45,306 nt of DNA from Acidimicrobiaceae bacterium (GTDB taxonomy: Bacteria > Actinomycetota > Acidimicrobiia > Acidimicrobiales > MedAcidi-G1), in the NCBI GenBank assembly GCA_002726315.1, contig PBSS01000011.1:1-45306 (forward strand), given 5' to 3'. The notes under the pieces are model-generated. The model had not been told where the DNA came from. It was given only the letters and a program-made list of their open reading frames with translations, and ran no database searches. A program made the translations under genes and the position numbers. Within the stretch, counting starts at the first letter, position 1. Each line of letters opens with the position of its first letter. Positions 25,426-34,364 of this stretch are shown one piece after another.

Positions 25426-27459
25426 ATGCCCTCACCGACGTCGGAGCTCGAAGTGCTAACCGATGGGCCCGAGACCTCAACAGCAGCCGATGCGCTGCTG
25501 AACGGCCTAGATGAGGCGCAGGCGAACGCTGTGACCACAGATACGACTCCCCTTGCCATCCATGCTGGAGCGGGATCCGGCAAGACCCGTGTACTCACCC
25601 GCCGGATCGCCTGGCGCTCCCTGACCGGCCGCAGCGACCCTCGTCGTGTTCTAGCCCTTACCTTCACCCGCAAGGCCGCCGCTGAACTGCGCTCTCGGCT
25701 GCGCATCCTGGGTCTCCGTGACCAAGTTGCGGCTGGAACCTTCCACTCGGTCGCCTACGCACAACTGCGGATCTGGTGGAAAGACAACGACATTCCCGAA
25801 CCGCAATTACTTGACCGCAGGTCAGACCTGATCACCAAACACGTACCACGCGACAGACGCACCACCGATGTTAAGGACGTGGTCAGCGAAATCGGGTGGG
25901 CCAAGGCCCGACGAGTAGCTCCGGAAAGATACGCGGCTGCAGCAGAAGAGGCTGGCCGGAATCCACCACTAGCCCTCACAGTCATCGCGGAAATCTTCAG
26001 GAAGTACGAGGATGAGAAGTCGCAGAAGAAAATGGTCGACTTCGACGACCTGTTGGACGACTGCAGACGTGCCCTCACAGGCGATGGAAGGAAGTCCAAG
26101 CTGTTCGCCGATGCCCAGAGGTGGCGCTTTCGACACCTGTACGTCGATGAGTTCCAAGACGTCAACCCGCTGCAGTTCTCCCTGCTTGACGCCTGGCTAG
26201 GCGGCCGTCAGGACCTGTGTGTGGTGGGAGACCCCGACCAGGCCATCTACGGCTGGAATGGTGCCGACGCCGACCACCTTCGCCGGTTCGATACCCACTT
26301 CCGCGATGGCACGGTCCTGGAACTCCGCCAGAACTACCGGAGCACTCCACAGGTCCTCCGCACGGCTGCCGCGGCACTGGCCGGCCACGAACCCATGGAA
26401 GCCAACAAGCCAAGCGGGCCCACCCCCACCGTCAACTCCTATCCCGATGACAAGAAAGAAGCCGAAGCCATCGCCCAAAGGGTGAGGGACTCGCATGGGG
26501 CCAACCGGCCCTGGTCACAACAGGCGGTCCTGGTACGCACTAACGCCCAGACCGGAAAAGTGGCCGCTGCCCTCAAGGACGCAGGCATCCCCATCCGGAC
26601 ACGTTCTGGAAGCGGCATCAAGGACCAGCCAGATGTGAAGAGTGCACTGAGTTTGATGGCGAAGACAAGCGGGGGATCCCTCGCCAAACAGTTCGATGAC
26701 TTCCTACCAAGAGCAGGGTCCGACACCTCCAACCAGGTGGCTGACCACAGCAACGCTGAACGGGAGGCAGCCTTTGCTGAACTGCGATACCTGCGCGATG
26801 AATTTCTCACCCTTGACCCAACGGGAACTCCTGCTGATTTCACCACGTGGGTCCACAAAATCGCAGGTAACGAGATCGACGACTCCACCGATGCCGTCGA
26901 GGTCGTCACTTTCCACGGAGCCAAGGGACTGGAGTGGCCGACTGTGCACATTGCCGGCCTAGAAAACGGCCTGGTACCAATCGGCCATGCCCACGATCCG
27001 AATGCCCTGGCCGAGGAACGCCGTCTCCTATACGTGGCCCTCACTCGCGCCGAGGAGACGCTGCACTGCTCCTGGGCAGCTGAGCGCACCTTTGGAACCC
27101 GCACCTCCAAGAGGTCACCGTCACCCTGGCTAGTCGACATCGAAGCTGCCATTACGGCCCTGGACAGGCCACTGGACCACCACGACCAGGGCCGTCGTGC
27201 AAAGGCGGCACGCTCACACACCCGTCGACCGTCACCACCCGAAAACCCTGATGTCGCCGCATTGAAGGCCTGGCGACTGGCAACGGCAAAGGCAGCCAAC
27301 GTGCCCGCTTTCGTGGTGTTCTCCGATGCCACACTCGAGGCAATCCTCGAGATGCTGCCAACCACTCCAGCAGAACTGCTTTCCATCCCCGGGATCGGAC
27401 CGGTCAAGGTGGACCGCTACGGCAATGAACTACTAGCGGTACTGGCCGGCCTGGACTGA
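25426..27459 (+). CDS. uvrD2: UvrD2-type superfamily 1 DNA helicase with HRDC domain
   Basis: 3'-5' DNA helicase of the UvrD/Rep group (677 aa). Motifs: Q-type GLDEAQANAV, Walker A AGAGSGKT (47-54), Ia ALTFTRKAAAEL, Walker B YVDEFQDVNPLQ, III VVGDPDQAIYGWNGAD, IV LRQNYRST, V TFHGAKGLEWPTVHIAG, VI RRLLYVALTRAEETL. After a basic linker, the C-terminal HRDC domain runs about 610-675 (ALKAWRLATAKAANVPAFVV) and ends in LLSIPGIGPVKVDRYG. This combination matches actinobacterial UvrD2, an essential repair helicase in mycobacteria. The linker lacks an evident zinc motif. Confidence 0.93.
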   Translation: MPSPTSELEVLTDGPETSTAADALLNGLDEAQANAVTTDTTPLAIHAGAGSGKTRVLTRRIAWRSLTGRSDPRRVLALTFTRKAAAELRSRLRILGLRDQVAAGTFHSVAYAQLRIWWKDNDIPEPQLLDRRSDLITKHVPRDRRTTDVKDVVSEIGWAKARRVAPERYAAAAEEAGRNPPLALTVIAEIFRKYEDEKSQKKMVDFDDLLDDCRRALTGDGRKSKLFADAQRWRFRHLYVDEFQDVNPLQFSLLDAWLGGRQDLCVVGDPDQAIYGWNGADADHLRRFDTHFRDGTVLELRQNYRSTPQVLRTAAAALAGHEPMEANKPSGPTPTVNSYPDDKKEAEAIAQRVRDSHGANRPWSQQAVLVRTNAQTGKVAAALKDAGIPIRTRSGSGIKDQPDVKSALSLMAKTSGGSLAKQFDDFLPRAGSDTSNQVADHSNAEREAAFAELRYLRDEFLTLDPTGTPADFTTWVHKIAGNEIDDSTDAVEVVTFHGAKGLEWPTVHIAGLENGLVPIGHAHDPNALAEERRLLYVALTRAEETLHCSWAAERTFGTRTSKRSPSPWLVDIEAAITALDRPLDHHDQGRRAKAARSHTRRPSPPENPDVAALKAWRLATAKAANVPAFVVFSDATLEAILEMLPTTPAELLSIPGIGPVKVDRYGNELLAVLAGLD

Positions 27460-27466
27460 ACCCGAA

Positions 27467-27862
27467 CTAACCGTCCAACTCTGCGATGAGTCGTTTTGGG
27501 GCAGTCAACCTCCATGCCTCCTCGACCATTCCGGCTACCTCCTGCCAGTCCAGATCCACGTCAAGGCGCAAACCCACCCAACCACGCGGACCCAGGTAGG
27601 GCGGAACAAAGAAACGATCTGACTCCTGTTCCACGAGTTCATCCTGAACCCCTGGAGCAGCCTTGAACCAGAGCGTCGACCTGCCATCGAACTGGTTCTC
27701 ATGGAGGTTGGCGAAGGCCCGCCTACCCACAATGCCAAATGTCGGCATCCCGTGGTTGACGCGCTCCTCAACCCCCGGCAACACGAGGCACACCTCGCGC
27801 AGGCCGGCGAGAATCAAACCATCCGAAGGGGGCTGTGATGGGTGTGTAATGGTCTCAGACAC
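27467..27862 (-). CDS. MmcQ/YjbR-like protein
   Basis: A 131-aa protein of the MmcQ/YjbR fold, a double-wing DNA-binding-like domain of unclear function. Recognisable pieces are CLVLPGVEERVNHGMPTFGI, RRAFANLHEN, LWFKAAPG and RGWVGLRLDVDLDWQEVAGM, then EEAWRLTAPKRL. The GTG start (27862) directly abuts the xth stop (TGAGTG), so it is the second gene of an xth operon. It is convergent with uvrD2 at seven bases. Coupling to a repair nuclease suggests a DNA-related role, but this is context only. Confidence 0.87.
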   Translation of the reverse strand: MSETITHPSQPPSDGLILAGLREVCLVLPGVEERVNHGMPTFGIVGRRAFANLHENQFDGRSTLWFKAAPGVQDELVEQESDRFFVPPYLGPRGWVGLRLDVDLDWQEVAGMVEEAWRLTAPKRLIAELDG

Positions 27863-28645
27863 TCAGTCCATGGAGAAATCAGCTACGACCGGTGCATGGT
27901 CGCTGGGCTTCTCACCTTTGCGCTCGTTTCGATCGATGAGAACGAAGTCGAGTGCCTTGGTGGCACGTCGAGAGGCCAGGACCAAGTCAATGCGCATTCC
28001 CTGCTTCTTGTAGAAGGCCCCGGCTCGATAGTCCCACCAGGAGTACAGCCCGGCCTCATCAAAACGCTCCCTGAACACGTCCACCAAGCCAAGACTGATC
28101 AGGCGCCTGATGGCGTCGCGCTCGGGTCCGGTCACATGGGTTGAGCCTTCGAATGCAGCTGGGCTCCAGACATCTCGATCGTCAGGGGCCACATTGAAGT
28201 CACCCACCACGACTACCTGGTCTGTTGCAGGGTCGGTGTTGGCAACAAGGTCATCGCTCAGGCGACCCAGCCAGTCCAGCTTGTAGTGGTAGTGGTCATG
28301 GCCCACCTCCCTGCCGTTTGGTACGTAACAGGAAGCGACCCGCACACCGGCACAGGTAGCCCAGAGGATGCGGGCGTCGGGGTCGGGGTCGTCGCGACCA
28401 TCGGCGAACCCAGCACGAACGTCTTTGAGGCCGATGCGGGAGATGATGGCCACCCCGTTCCAGCGGCCTTCGCCGTTGTGCGCAGACTCGTAGCCGAGTG
28501 CTTCAAAGGCAGAGTGTGGGAACGCCTCGTCAGTCATCTTGGTCTCTTGGATGCAGAGCACGTCGGGGCGCACAGCCCCGATCCAGGCCTCGACCCTTGA
28601 GATCCGGGCCTTCAGGGAGTTGACGTTCCAAGTAGCGATACGCAT
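27863..28645 (-). CDS. xth: Exodeoxyribonuclease III / AP endonuclease
   Basis: Mg-dependent base-excision-repair nuclease that cuts at abasic sites and trims 3' ends. The 260-aa protein has the exonuclease-endonuclease-phosphatase fold: MRIATWNVNSLKARISRVEA, catalytic metal ligand E34 (CIQETKM), VVGDFNVAPDDRDVW and the terminal SDHAPVVADF. The signature order (WNVNS, QETK, GDFN, SDHxP) is complete. It begins 32 bp downstream of the HAD-hydrolase gene. Confidence 0.95.
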   Translation of the reverse strand: MRIATWNVNSLKARISRVEAWIGAVRPDVLCIQETKMTDEAFPHSAFEALGYESAHNGEGRWNGVAIISRIGLKDVRAGFADGRDDPDPDARILWATCAGVRVASCYVPNGREVGHDHYHYKLDWLGRLSDDLVANTDPATDQVVVVGDFNVAPDDRDVWSPAAFEGSTHVTGPERDAIRRLISLGLVDVFRERFDEAGLYSWWDYRAGAFYKKQGMRIDLVLASRRATKALDFVLIDRNERKGEKPSDHAPVVADFSMD

Positions 28646-28677
28646 CAGGGCCGACGGTACTGCTTAGTGAGGCCGAC

Positions 28678-29301
28678 TCAGTCCAGTGCCAGCCCGACGG
28701 CAGCTGACAACTCGGTGATTGCCGCATCCGGATCTTCAACCTTGATGGTGGCCATACCCATTGCTCGGGCCGGCTTGAGGTTCACTCCCAAGTCGTCAAG
28801 GAAGACGCACTCTGAGGCCTCAACCCCAAGTCGTTCACAGGCAATCTCATAGAAGCGCTGCTCGGGTTTGCGACAGCCGACCACACTTGACTCCACAACT
28901 ACGTCAAACATCTCAACCACCTCGGTGAACTCCGGGACCATGTCACCATCAGCCATCGGCTCGACGTTGTTAGTCAACAAAGCTGTCGAAAATTCCGCTG
29001 AGCAGCGACGCAGAGCCTCAATCATGGTTGGCCTCAAGTCACCCCGAAGACCGGCAAGGACCCTCTCGGCATCGACCTGCAGACCGAGTGCATCTGCCTC
29101 GGCCTCGAAGAGCTGGCAAAACTCGTCTGTCCCAACTTCCCTGCGCTCGAAGGCCGCCCAGGCGTTGGTATCTGGATTTGTGGAATTCAAGAGCCTGATC
29201 GTGCCCGGCGGTAGCCCAGCCTCAACCTCGTAGGAGGCAAATGCCTCAAAGGGGCTGGTGGTCAACACCCCACCGAAGTCGAAAAGGACTGCCCTGATCA
29301 C
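28678..29301 (-). CDS. HAD-superfamily hydrolase, subfamily IA
   Basis: Predicted small-molecule phosphatase of 207 aa. Motif I is VLFDFGGVLTTSP with nucleophile D9; the second Asp of DxD is Gly, as in YihX-like and epoxide-hydrolase-N-like members. Motif II is TALLTNN, motif III the Lys in CRKPEQRFYEIA, motif IV ECVFLDDLGVNLKPARAMGM. A helical cap lies between motifs I and II. The substrate is unknown. It is divergent from ettA across 77 bp and upstream of xth on the same strand. Confidence 0.9.
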   Translation of the reverse strand: MIRAVLFDFGGVLTTSPFEAFASYEVEAGLPPGTIRLLNSTNPDTNAWAAFERREVGTDEFCQLFEAEADALGLQVDAERVLAGLRGDLRPTMIEALRRCSAEFSTALLTNNVEPMADGDMVPEFTEVVEMFDVVVESSVVGCRKPEQRFYEIACERLGVEASECVFLDDLGVNLKPARAMGMATIKVEDPDAAITELSAAVGLALD

Positions 29302-29378
29302 AGTGGGGATCGTAGGGCCGTTCGGAGGTGTCTGACGACCACGGAACGAACCCTCTGTCGCCGGTAGCCTCAGCCGCC

Positions 29379-31079
29379 ATGAGCGCCCAGTTCATCTTCA
29401 CCATGCACAAGGTCGGACGGTTCCACCCGCCCGACCGGGACGTGTTAAAAGACATCACTCTTGCCTTCTACCCGGGAGCCAAGATCGGCGTGCTGGGTTC
29501 CAACGGTGCCGGCAAGTCGACCCTGCTCCGGATCATGGCGGGACTGGACGGCAGCTTCACCGGTGAGGCTCGCCTCACAGACGGGTTCACTGTCGGCCTG
29601 CTTGAGCAAGAGCCATCCCTAGATGAGTCCATGGACGTCCAGGGAAATGTGATGGAGGGCGTTGGCGAGGTAGCCGGTCTGTTGGCCCAATACGAAAAGG
29701 TCCTGGCCGGCTGGGGTGAGCCCGATGCCGACTTCGAGAAATTGGGCGAGAACCAAGCCAGTTTGGAGAAACAAATCGAGGCTGCCGGTGCGTGGGACCT
29801 GCAACGCAACATCGAAATCGCGATGGATGCACTGCGCCTGCCACCCGGCGAGGCCAATGTGACCACGCTGTCGGGTGGAGAACGACGACGCGTCGCACTC
29901 TGCCGCCTGCTGCTCTCCAGACCCGACCTGTTGTTGTTGGATGAGCCCACCAACCACCTAGATGCTGAATCCGTCGCCTGGTTGGAGCGCACACTCCGTG
30001 ATTACGCCGGAACAGTGGTTGCCATAACCCACGACCGCTACTTCCTCGACAACGTTGCAGGCTGGATACTGGAGTTGGACCATGGCAGGGGCATCCCGTA
30101 TAAAGGCAACTACTCCGGTTGGTTGGAGCAAAAGCGAACCCGCCTAGATGCCGAACACAAGACTGACTCGACCCGCCGGCGCACGCTGGATCGGGAGTTG
30201 GAGTGGGTCCGCATGGCACCCAAGGCCCGTCAAGCCAAGGGAAGGGCCAGGCTGGCTGCCTACGACCGCCTAGTGGCCGAAGCCGCTGAAGCCGAACGGC
30301 GAGACCGGGAACTCCAGATTGAGATTCCTGCGAACCAGCGCCTTGGCGACCAGGTGATCCAAGTCAGCCACCTCTCCAAGGGGTTTGGTGACCGCCTGCT
30401 CATTGACGATCTCTCCTTTTCGTTGCCTCCTGCGGGCATCGTGGGGGTGATCGGCGGAAATGGAGCCGGTAAGACCACCCTGTTTCGGATGCTGGTAGCG
30501 GCTTCGGAGGCCACAGGCGACACGATGACCACCCCTGACTCAGGGGATATCTGCATTGGATCGACAGTCGAGATCGGCTACGTCGACCAGTCACGCGACT
30601 CCCTTGACTCTGAGCGGACCGTTTACCAGGAGATAACAGATGACAGGGAGTTCCTGCAGGTCGGCAGGCGAGAGGTAAATGGCAGGGCATACGTTGCTTC
30701 ATTCAACTTCAAAGGTTCCGACCAGCAAAAGAAGGTGGGTGACCTCTCAGGTGGAGAGCGCAACCGCGTGCACCTTGCCAAGGTTCTCAAGAGCGGAGCC
30801 AATCTCCTGCTCCTGGACGAGCCCACCAACGACCTAGATGTCGACACCCTTCGAGCTCTCGAATCAGGCCTGGAAAGCTACCCTGGCTGTGCTGTCATCA
30901 TCAGTCACGACCGCTGGTTCCTCGACCGCGTGGCCACCCACGTCCTTGCCTTCGAGGGTGATTCCCAAGTTCGGTGGTTCGAGGGCAACTTCAGTGACTA
31001 CGAAGCGGTCCGAAAGAAGGAACTGGGTGCCGATACACAGCCGCACCGTGTGCGCTACAAGCCGTTGGTTCGGAACTGA
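29379..31079 (+). CDS. ettA: Energy-dependent translational throttle protein EttA, ABC-F
   Basis: Cytosolic ABC-F ATPase that binds the ribosomal E site and tunes entry into elongation according to ATP/ADP. The ATG at 29379 gives a 566-aa product starting MSAQFIFTMHKVGRFHPPDR, the EttA N-terminus. ABC domain 1: Walker A GSNGAGKS (40-47), signature LSGGERRRVALCR, Walker B LLLLDEPTNHLDA. Then the P-site tRNA-interaction linker, rich in Arg/Lys (LEWVRMAPKARQAKGRARL). ABC domain 2: GGNGAGKTTLF, LSGGERNRVHLAKVL, LLLLDEPTNDLD. No transmembrane domain, as expected. Confidence 0.95.
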   Translation: MSAQFIFTMHKVGRFHPPDRDVLKDITLAFYPGAKIGVLGSNGAGKSTLLRIMAGLDGSFTGEARLTDGFTVGLLEQEPSLDESMDVQGNVMEGVGEVAGLLAQYEKVLAGWGEPDADFEKLGENQASLEKQIEAAGAWDLQRNIEIAMDALRLPPGEANVTTLSGGERRRVALCRLLLSRPDLLLLDEPTNHLDAESVAWLERTLRDYAGTVVAITHDRYFLDNVAGWILELDHGRGIPYKGNYSGWLEQKRTRLDAEHKTDSTRRRTLDRELEWVRMAPKARQAKGRARLAAYDRLVAEAAEAERRDRELQIEIPANQRLGDQVIQVSHLSKGFGDRLLIDDLSFSLPPAGIVGVIGGNGAGKTTLFRMLVAASEATGDTMTTPDSGDICIGSTVEIGYVDQSRDSLDSERTVYQEITDDREFLQVGRREVNGRAYVASFNFKGSDQQKKVGDLSGGERNRVHLAKVLKSGANLLLLDEPTNDLDVDTLRALESGLESYPGCAVIISHDRWFLDRVATHVLAFEGDSQVRWFEGNFSDYEAVRKKELGADTQPHRVRYKPLVRN

Positions 31080-31090
31080 GGGGTCTTGAG

Positions 31091-31438
31091 GTGAGTACTG
31101 CCGAGGCCCATACCAGGATCGTTGCCCCCTCGCTTGTGAGGGGTGTCGGCCTGGTGTTCTGTGTTGTGGGGATAGCCGGGATGATCATCACATCAATTGC
31201 TGACAGCATCGACGCTGCCATCGTTTTTGGATTCGTAGGTGCCACCGGAGCCCTAGCCCTGTTGCTGGTCGGCATGTTGGTGCCGGCTGCAGCGCATGTG
31301 GCTTCGTGGGACGATGACCTGTTGGCCGACGTCGAGGAGAGGATTGCGCGACTGGTGGCCGCTGGTGCCGAAGAGGACGAAGTGCGTGCCGCCGTAGAAG
31401 CGGCGACTGAACTGGGAAGGCACTCCGGAAACGGCTGA
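31091..31438 (+). CDS. Small two-helix membrane protein
   Basis: A 115-aa protein starting at GTG 31091, 11 bp after ettA. Two transmembrane helices (LVFCVVGIAGMIITSIA at about 21-37 and IVFGFVGATGALALLLVGMLV at about 44-65) are followed by a charged, acidic helical tail (DDLLADVEERIARLVAAGAE, then DEVRAAVEAA). The short spacing suggests co-transcription with ettA. No family recognised. Confidence 0.75.
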   Translation: MSTAEAHTRIVAPSLVRGVGLVFCVVGIAGMIITSIADSIDAAIVFGFVGATGALALLLVGMLVPAAAHVASWDDDLLADVEERIARLVAAGAEEDEVRAAVEAATELGRHSGNG

Positions 31439-31459
31439 GGAATGACTCCGGCCAGAGCC

Positions 31460-32053
31460 CTATGCCAGCAGGTCCAACACCCTTGTTGCCGCGGCCACCG
31501 CTGGGCCATCTTCAGGGGTGAGTACCAAGTTGGGGGCCTCCGGCCGTTCAAAGGGGGCATCGACACCAGTGAAACCAGGCATCTCGCCAGCACGGGCTAG
31601 GGCATAAAAACCCTTCGCGTCACGCTCCTCACAAACCTCGAGCGGGGTGTCAACAAACACCTCCAGAAACCTGAGGCCCGCTGCCTCGTGGATGGCGCGA
31701 GCCTTCTGCCTACCGGCTCGATAGGGGCTGATCAGGGCCACCAATGCGACCGTTCCGGAGTCGGCAAACAACCGAGCTACCTCGGCGACACGACGCATGT
31801 TCTCGCCACGATCCTCATCGGTGAACCCCAGGTCACCTGAGAGCCCGTGCCTGATGTTGTCACCGTCCAACATGTAGGCGGCCCTACCGTCTGCGACCAA
31901 CAGACGCTCGACCGCAGCGGCGACAGTGGACTTACCAGAGCCCGATAGGCCCGTGAACCAGACCGTGGCCCCCCGCTGATCCGTAGATTCCCAGCGCTCG
32001 GCTCGCTCGATGAGGCCCGGTTGCCAGACAACGTCGGGGCTTTGATCGGTCAT
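31460..32053 (-). CDS. cysC: Adenylylsulfate (APS) kinase
   Basis: Phosphorylates adenosine 5'-phosphosulfate to PAPS in sulfate assimilation. The 197-aa protein has the P-loop GLSGSGKS at 35-42, the substrate loop LDGDNIRHGLSGDLGF, the ENMRRVAEVARLFADSG segment, LISPYRAGRQKAR and FVDTPLEVCEERDAKGFYA. It follows cysN by 12 bp as the last gene of cysD-cysN-cysC and is convergent with the two-helix protein gene. Confidence 0.96.
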   Translation of the reverse strand: MTDQSPDVVWQPGLIERAERWESTDQRGATVWFTGLSGSGKSTVAAAVERLLVADGRAAYMLDGDNIRHGLSGDLGFTDEDRGENMRRVAEVARLFADSGTVALVALISPYRAGRQKARAIHEAAGLRFLEVFVDTPLEVCEERDAKGFYALARAGEMPGFTGVDAPFERPEAPNLVLTPEDGPAVAAATRVLDLLA

Positions 32054-32065
32054 CTGGCACCCACC

Positions 32066-33334
32066 TCAACTGCCTCCACCCAAGATCATCCCTGCAGCGA
32101 CCGTGGCGTTTGTTGCCTCGTCAATCAGCACGAAACTGCCCGTGGAGCGGTTACGGCGGTACTCGTCGAAGAAGAGTGGTTGGGTGCACCGCAGCAACAC
32201 GCGTCCAATCTCGTTGAGGCCCAACGAGGTAGCCGCCTCATCGCGGTGGAGGGTGTCGATGTCGAGTCTGTACTTGAGGTCAGTGACCATTGCCCGTGCC
32301 GAACGGGTCGTGTGTTTGATCGCCAGCTTCATGCTGGATGTCAGGGAGGAGACCTCGGACATCCAGCAGACCATTGCGTCGATATCTTGACCGGAGGACG
32401 GCTGGTTATTGGGTCGACAGATCATGTCACCGCGAGACACATCCAGGTTGTCGCTAAGGCAGATGGTGACAGACATGGGTTCGAAGGCCTCGTCAACTGG
32501 GACAACGCCCTTGGAAGAACCGGAACCCACGGACTCGATAGTCGTGGTGAACCCGCTGGGCAGCACCATGACCTCGTCACCAGGCTTGAACACGCCACCC
32601 ACAACGGTGCCCGCATAGCCGCGGTAGTCGTGATGTTCATCGGTCTGGGGGCGAATCACGTACTGGACGGGGAACCGGGCATCTATGAGGTTCCGGTCGC
32701 TGGCAATGTGTACCTCCTCAAGGTGGTGCAACAGTGAGGTTCCCTCGTACCAGGGAGTGTTCGGTGAGCGCTCCACGATGTTGTCGCCGTGAAGCGCAGA
32801 CACCGGGATGAAAGTCAGGTCACTGATATCCAACTTCATTGCGAAATCGCGGAACTCAGCCTTGACCTTTTCGTAGGCATCCTGATCGAAATCGACTAGA
32901 TCCATCTTGTTTACACACACGACCAGGTGTGGGATGCGCAGCAGCGATGCCAGGAAGGCGTGCCTACGGGATTGTTCGACCACGCCCTTTCGAACATCGA
33001 CAAGCACAAGAGCCAGGTCGGCTGTTGAGGCACCCGTAACCATGTTGCGCGTGTACTGGATATGGCCAGGGGTGTCAGCGATTATGAACTTGCGCCGGGG
33101 TGTAGCGAAGTAGCGATAGGCCACGTCGATGGTGATGCCCTGTTCGCGCTCGGCTCTTAGCCCGTCGGTCAACAGTGCAAGGTTGGTGTATTCGTTGCCC
33201 ATTTGCAGCGAAGTACGCTCAACGGACTCCAACTGGTCCTGGAAAATGGCCTTGGCGTCATAGAGGAGACGGCCAATGAGTGTGGATTTCCCGTCGTCGA
33301 CGCTGCCGGCGGTGGCGAAGCGGAGCAGTTCCAC
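32066..33334 (-). CDS. cysN: Sulfate adenylyltransferase subunit 1 (GTPase)
   Basis: GTPase subunit of ATP sulfurylase; GTP hydrolysis drives APS formation by CysD. The 422-aa protein resembles elongation factor Tu: P-loop GSVDDGKST (10-18), DTPGHIQYTRNMVTGAS, and VCVNKMDLVD, then beta-barrel domains 2 and 3. It is somewhat shorter than the E. coli protein and has no fused APS kinase domain; cysC is separate. The GTG start overlaps the cysD TAG by one base. Confidence 0.95.
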   Translation of the reverse strand: MELLRFATAGSVDDGKSTLIGRLLYDAKAIFQDQLESVERTSLQMGNEYTNLALLTDGLRAEREQGITIDVAYRYFATPRRKFIIADTPGHIQYTRNMVTGASTADLALVLVDVRKGVVEQSRRHAFLASLLRIPHLVVCVNKMDLVDFDQDAYEKVKAEFRDFAMKLDISDLTFIPVSALHGDNIVERSPNTPWYEGTSLLHHLEEVHIASDRNLIDARFPVQYVIRPQTDEHHDYRGYAGTVVGGVFKPGDEVMVLPSGFTTTIESVGSGSSKGVVPVDEAFEPMSVTICLSDNLDVSRGDMICRPNNQPSSGQDIDAMVCWMSEVSSLTSSMKLAIKHTTRSARAMVTDLKYRLDIDTLHRDEAATSLGLNEIGRVLLRCTQPLFFDEYRRNRSTGSFVLIDEATNATVAAGMILGGGS

Positions 33335-34254
33335 TAGAAATACCCCTCCTTTTTGCGGTCCTCCATGGCGGCCTCAGATATGCGGTCGTCGGCACGGGTC
33401 GCTCCCCGCTCGGTCAGCCGGGTGACCGACACCTCCTCTATGACCTGATCGATCGTGGTAGCCGCCGACTCCACGGCGCCGGTGCAGCTCATGTCGCCGA
33501 CTGTGCGGTAGCGCACTCGTCGGCTGGTGACCTCTTCGCCAGGGAGCAGCGAGATGTGCGCGCTCTCCGCTAGGAGCATGCCGTCGCGTTCAAACACTGG
33601 CCTGTCATGGGCGTAGTAGACGGCCGGGATCTCCAAATCCTCTCGCTGGATGTACTGCCAGATATCAAGCTCCGTCCAGTTGGAAATTGGGAACACCCTG
33701 ATGTGCTCGCCCCTTCGAATACGACCGTTGTAGAGGCTCCATATCTCGGGTCTCTGATTCTTGGGATCCCACTGTCCGAACTCGTCGCGAAACGAGAACA
33801 CCCTCTCTTTGGCCCGGGCCTTCTCCTCATCACGACGGGCTCCACCGAACAGAGAGTCAAAGCCGTGCTCTGTGATGGCATCCAGTAGCGTCGTGGTCTG
33901 CAGTTGGTTACGGCTGGCCCTGGGACCAATCTCTTCGGCCACCCTTCCCTCGTCAATGGACTGCTGAACCGAGGCCACGACGAGGCGGGCGCCAACATCG
34001 GCCACGCAGCGGTCACGGAACTCGATCACTTCAGGGAAGTTGTGGCCGGTGTCGACGTGCATCACCGGGAACGGAAGGCGGGCCGGCGCAAACGCCTTGG
34101 TCGCCAGACACAACATGACAATCGAGTCCTTGCCTCCCGAGAACAACAGGCAGGGGCGTTCGAACTCAGCAGCCACCTCACGGAAGACGTGGATCGCTTC
34201 AGCCTCGAGGTACCCGAGGTGACTGAGTTCGTAGGAGGTAGGGGTAACTGTCAT
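33334..34254 (-). CDS. cysD: Sulfate adenylyltransferase subunit 2
   Basis: Catalytic PP-loop subunit of ATP sulfurylase, making APS from sulfate and ATP. ATG 34254 gives 306 aa beginning MTVTPTSYELSHLGYLEAEA. The PP-loop is FSGGKDSIVML (38-48). Further markers are MHVDTGHNFPEVIEFRD, RRDEEKARAKERVFSFRD, FPISNWTELDIWQYIQRE and the family-typical terminus EDRKKEGYF. Residues further upstream in the open frame lack similarity. First gene of cysDNC, divergent from cysQ across 110 bp. Confidence 0.95.
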   Translation of the reverse strand: MTVTPTSYELSHLGYLEAEAIHVFREVAAEFERPCLLFSGGKDSIVMLCLATKAFAPARLPFPVMHVDTGHNFPEVIEFRDRCVADVGARLVVASVQQSIDEGRVAEEIGPRASRNQLQTTTLLDAITEHGFDSLFGGARRDEEKARAKERVFSFRDEFGQWDPKNQRPEIWSLYNGRIRRGEHIRVFPISNWTELDIWQYIQREDLEIPAVYYAHDRPVFERDGMLLAESAHISLLPGEEVTSRRVRYRTVGDMSCTGAVESAATTIDQVIEEVSVTRLTERGATRADDRISEAAMEDRKKEGYF

Positions 34255-34364
34255 GGAATCCCCGGTAGACGGGCGATAATCGTTCCTAGAGCGTATTGCC
34301 GACAACACCAACACCACCTGCTTCAATCACACCACCCCCATTACCCAGAAAGAGACATACCCGG
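34255..34364. promoter_or_regulatory. Divergent cysD/cysQ promoter region
   Basis: This 110-bp gap must hold promoters for cysDNC (minus) and for the cysQ-nucS operon (plus). The sequence is relatively AT-rich in its centre (gataatcg around 34273), but no consensus promoter or clear operator palindrome could be assigned by eye. Its role is inferred from gene orientation. Confidence 0.5.

Noticed and set aside
26439-27407. 322-codon frame antisense to uvrD2
   Set aside because: The product is Ser/Arg-rich without motifs and lies entirely opposite conserved helicase motifs and the HRDC domain.
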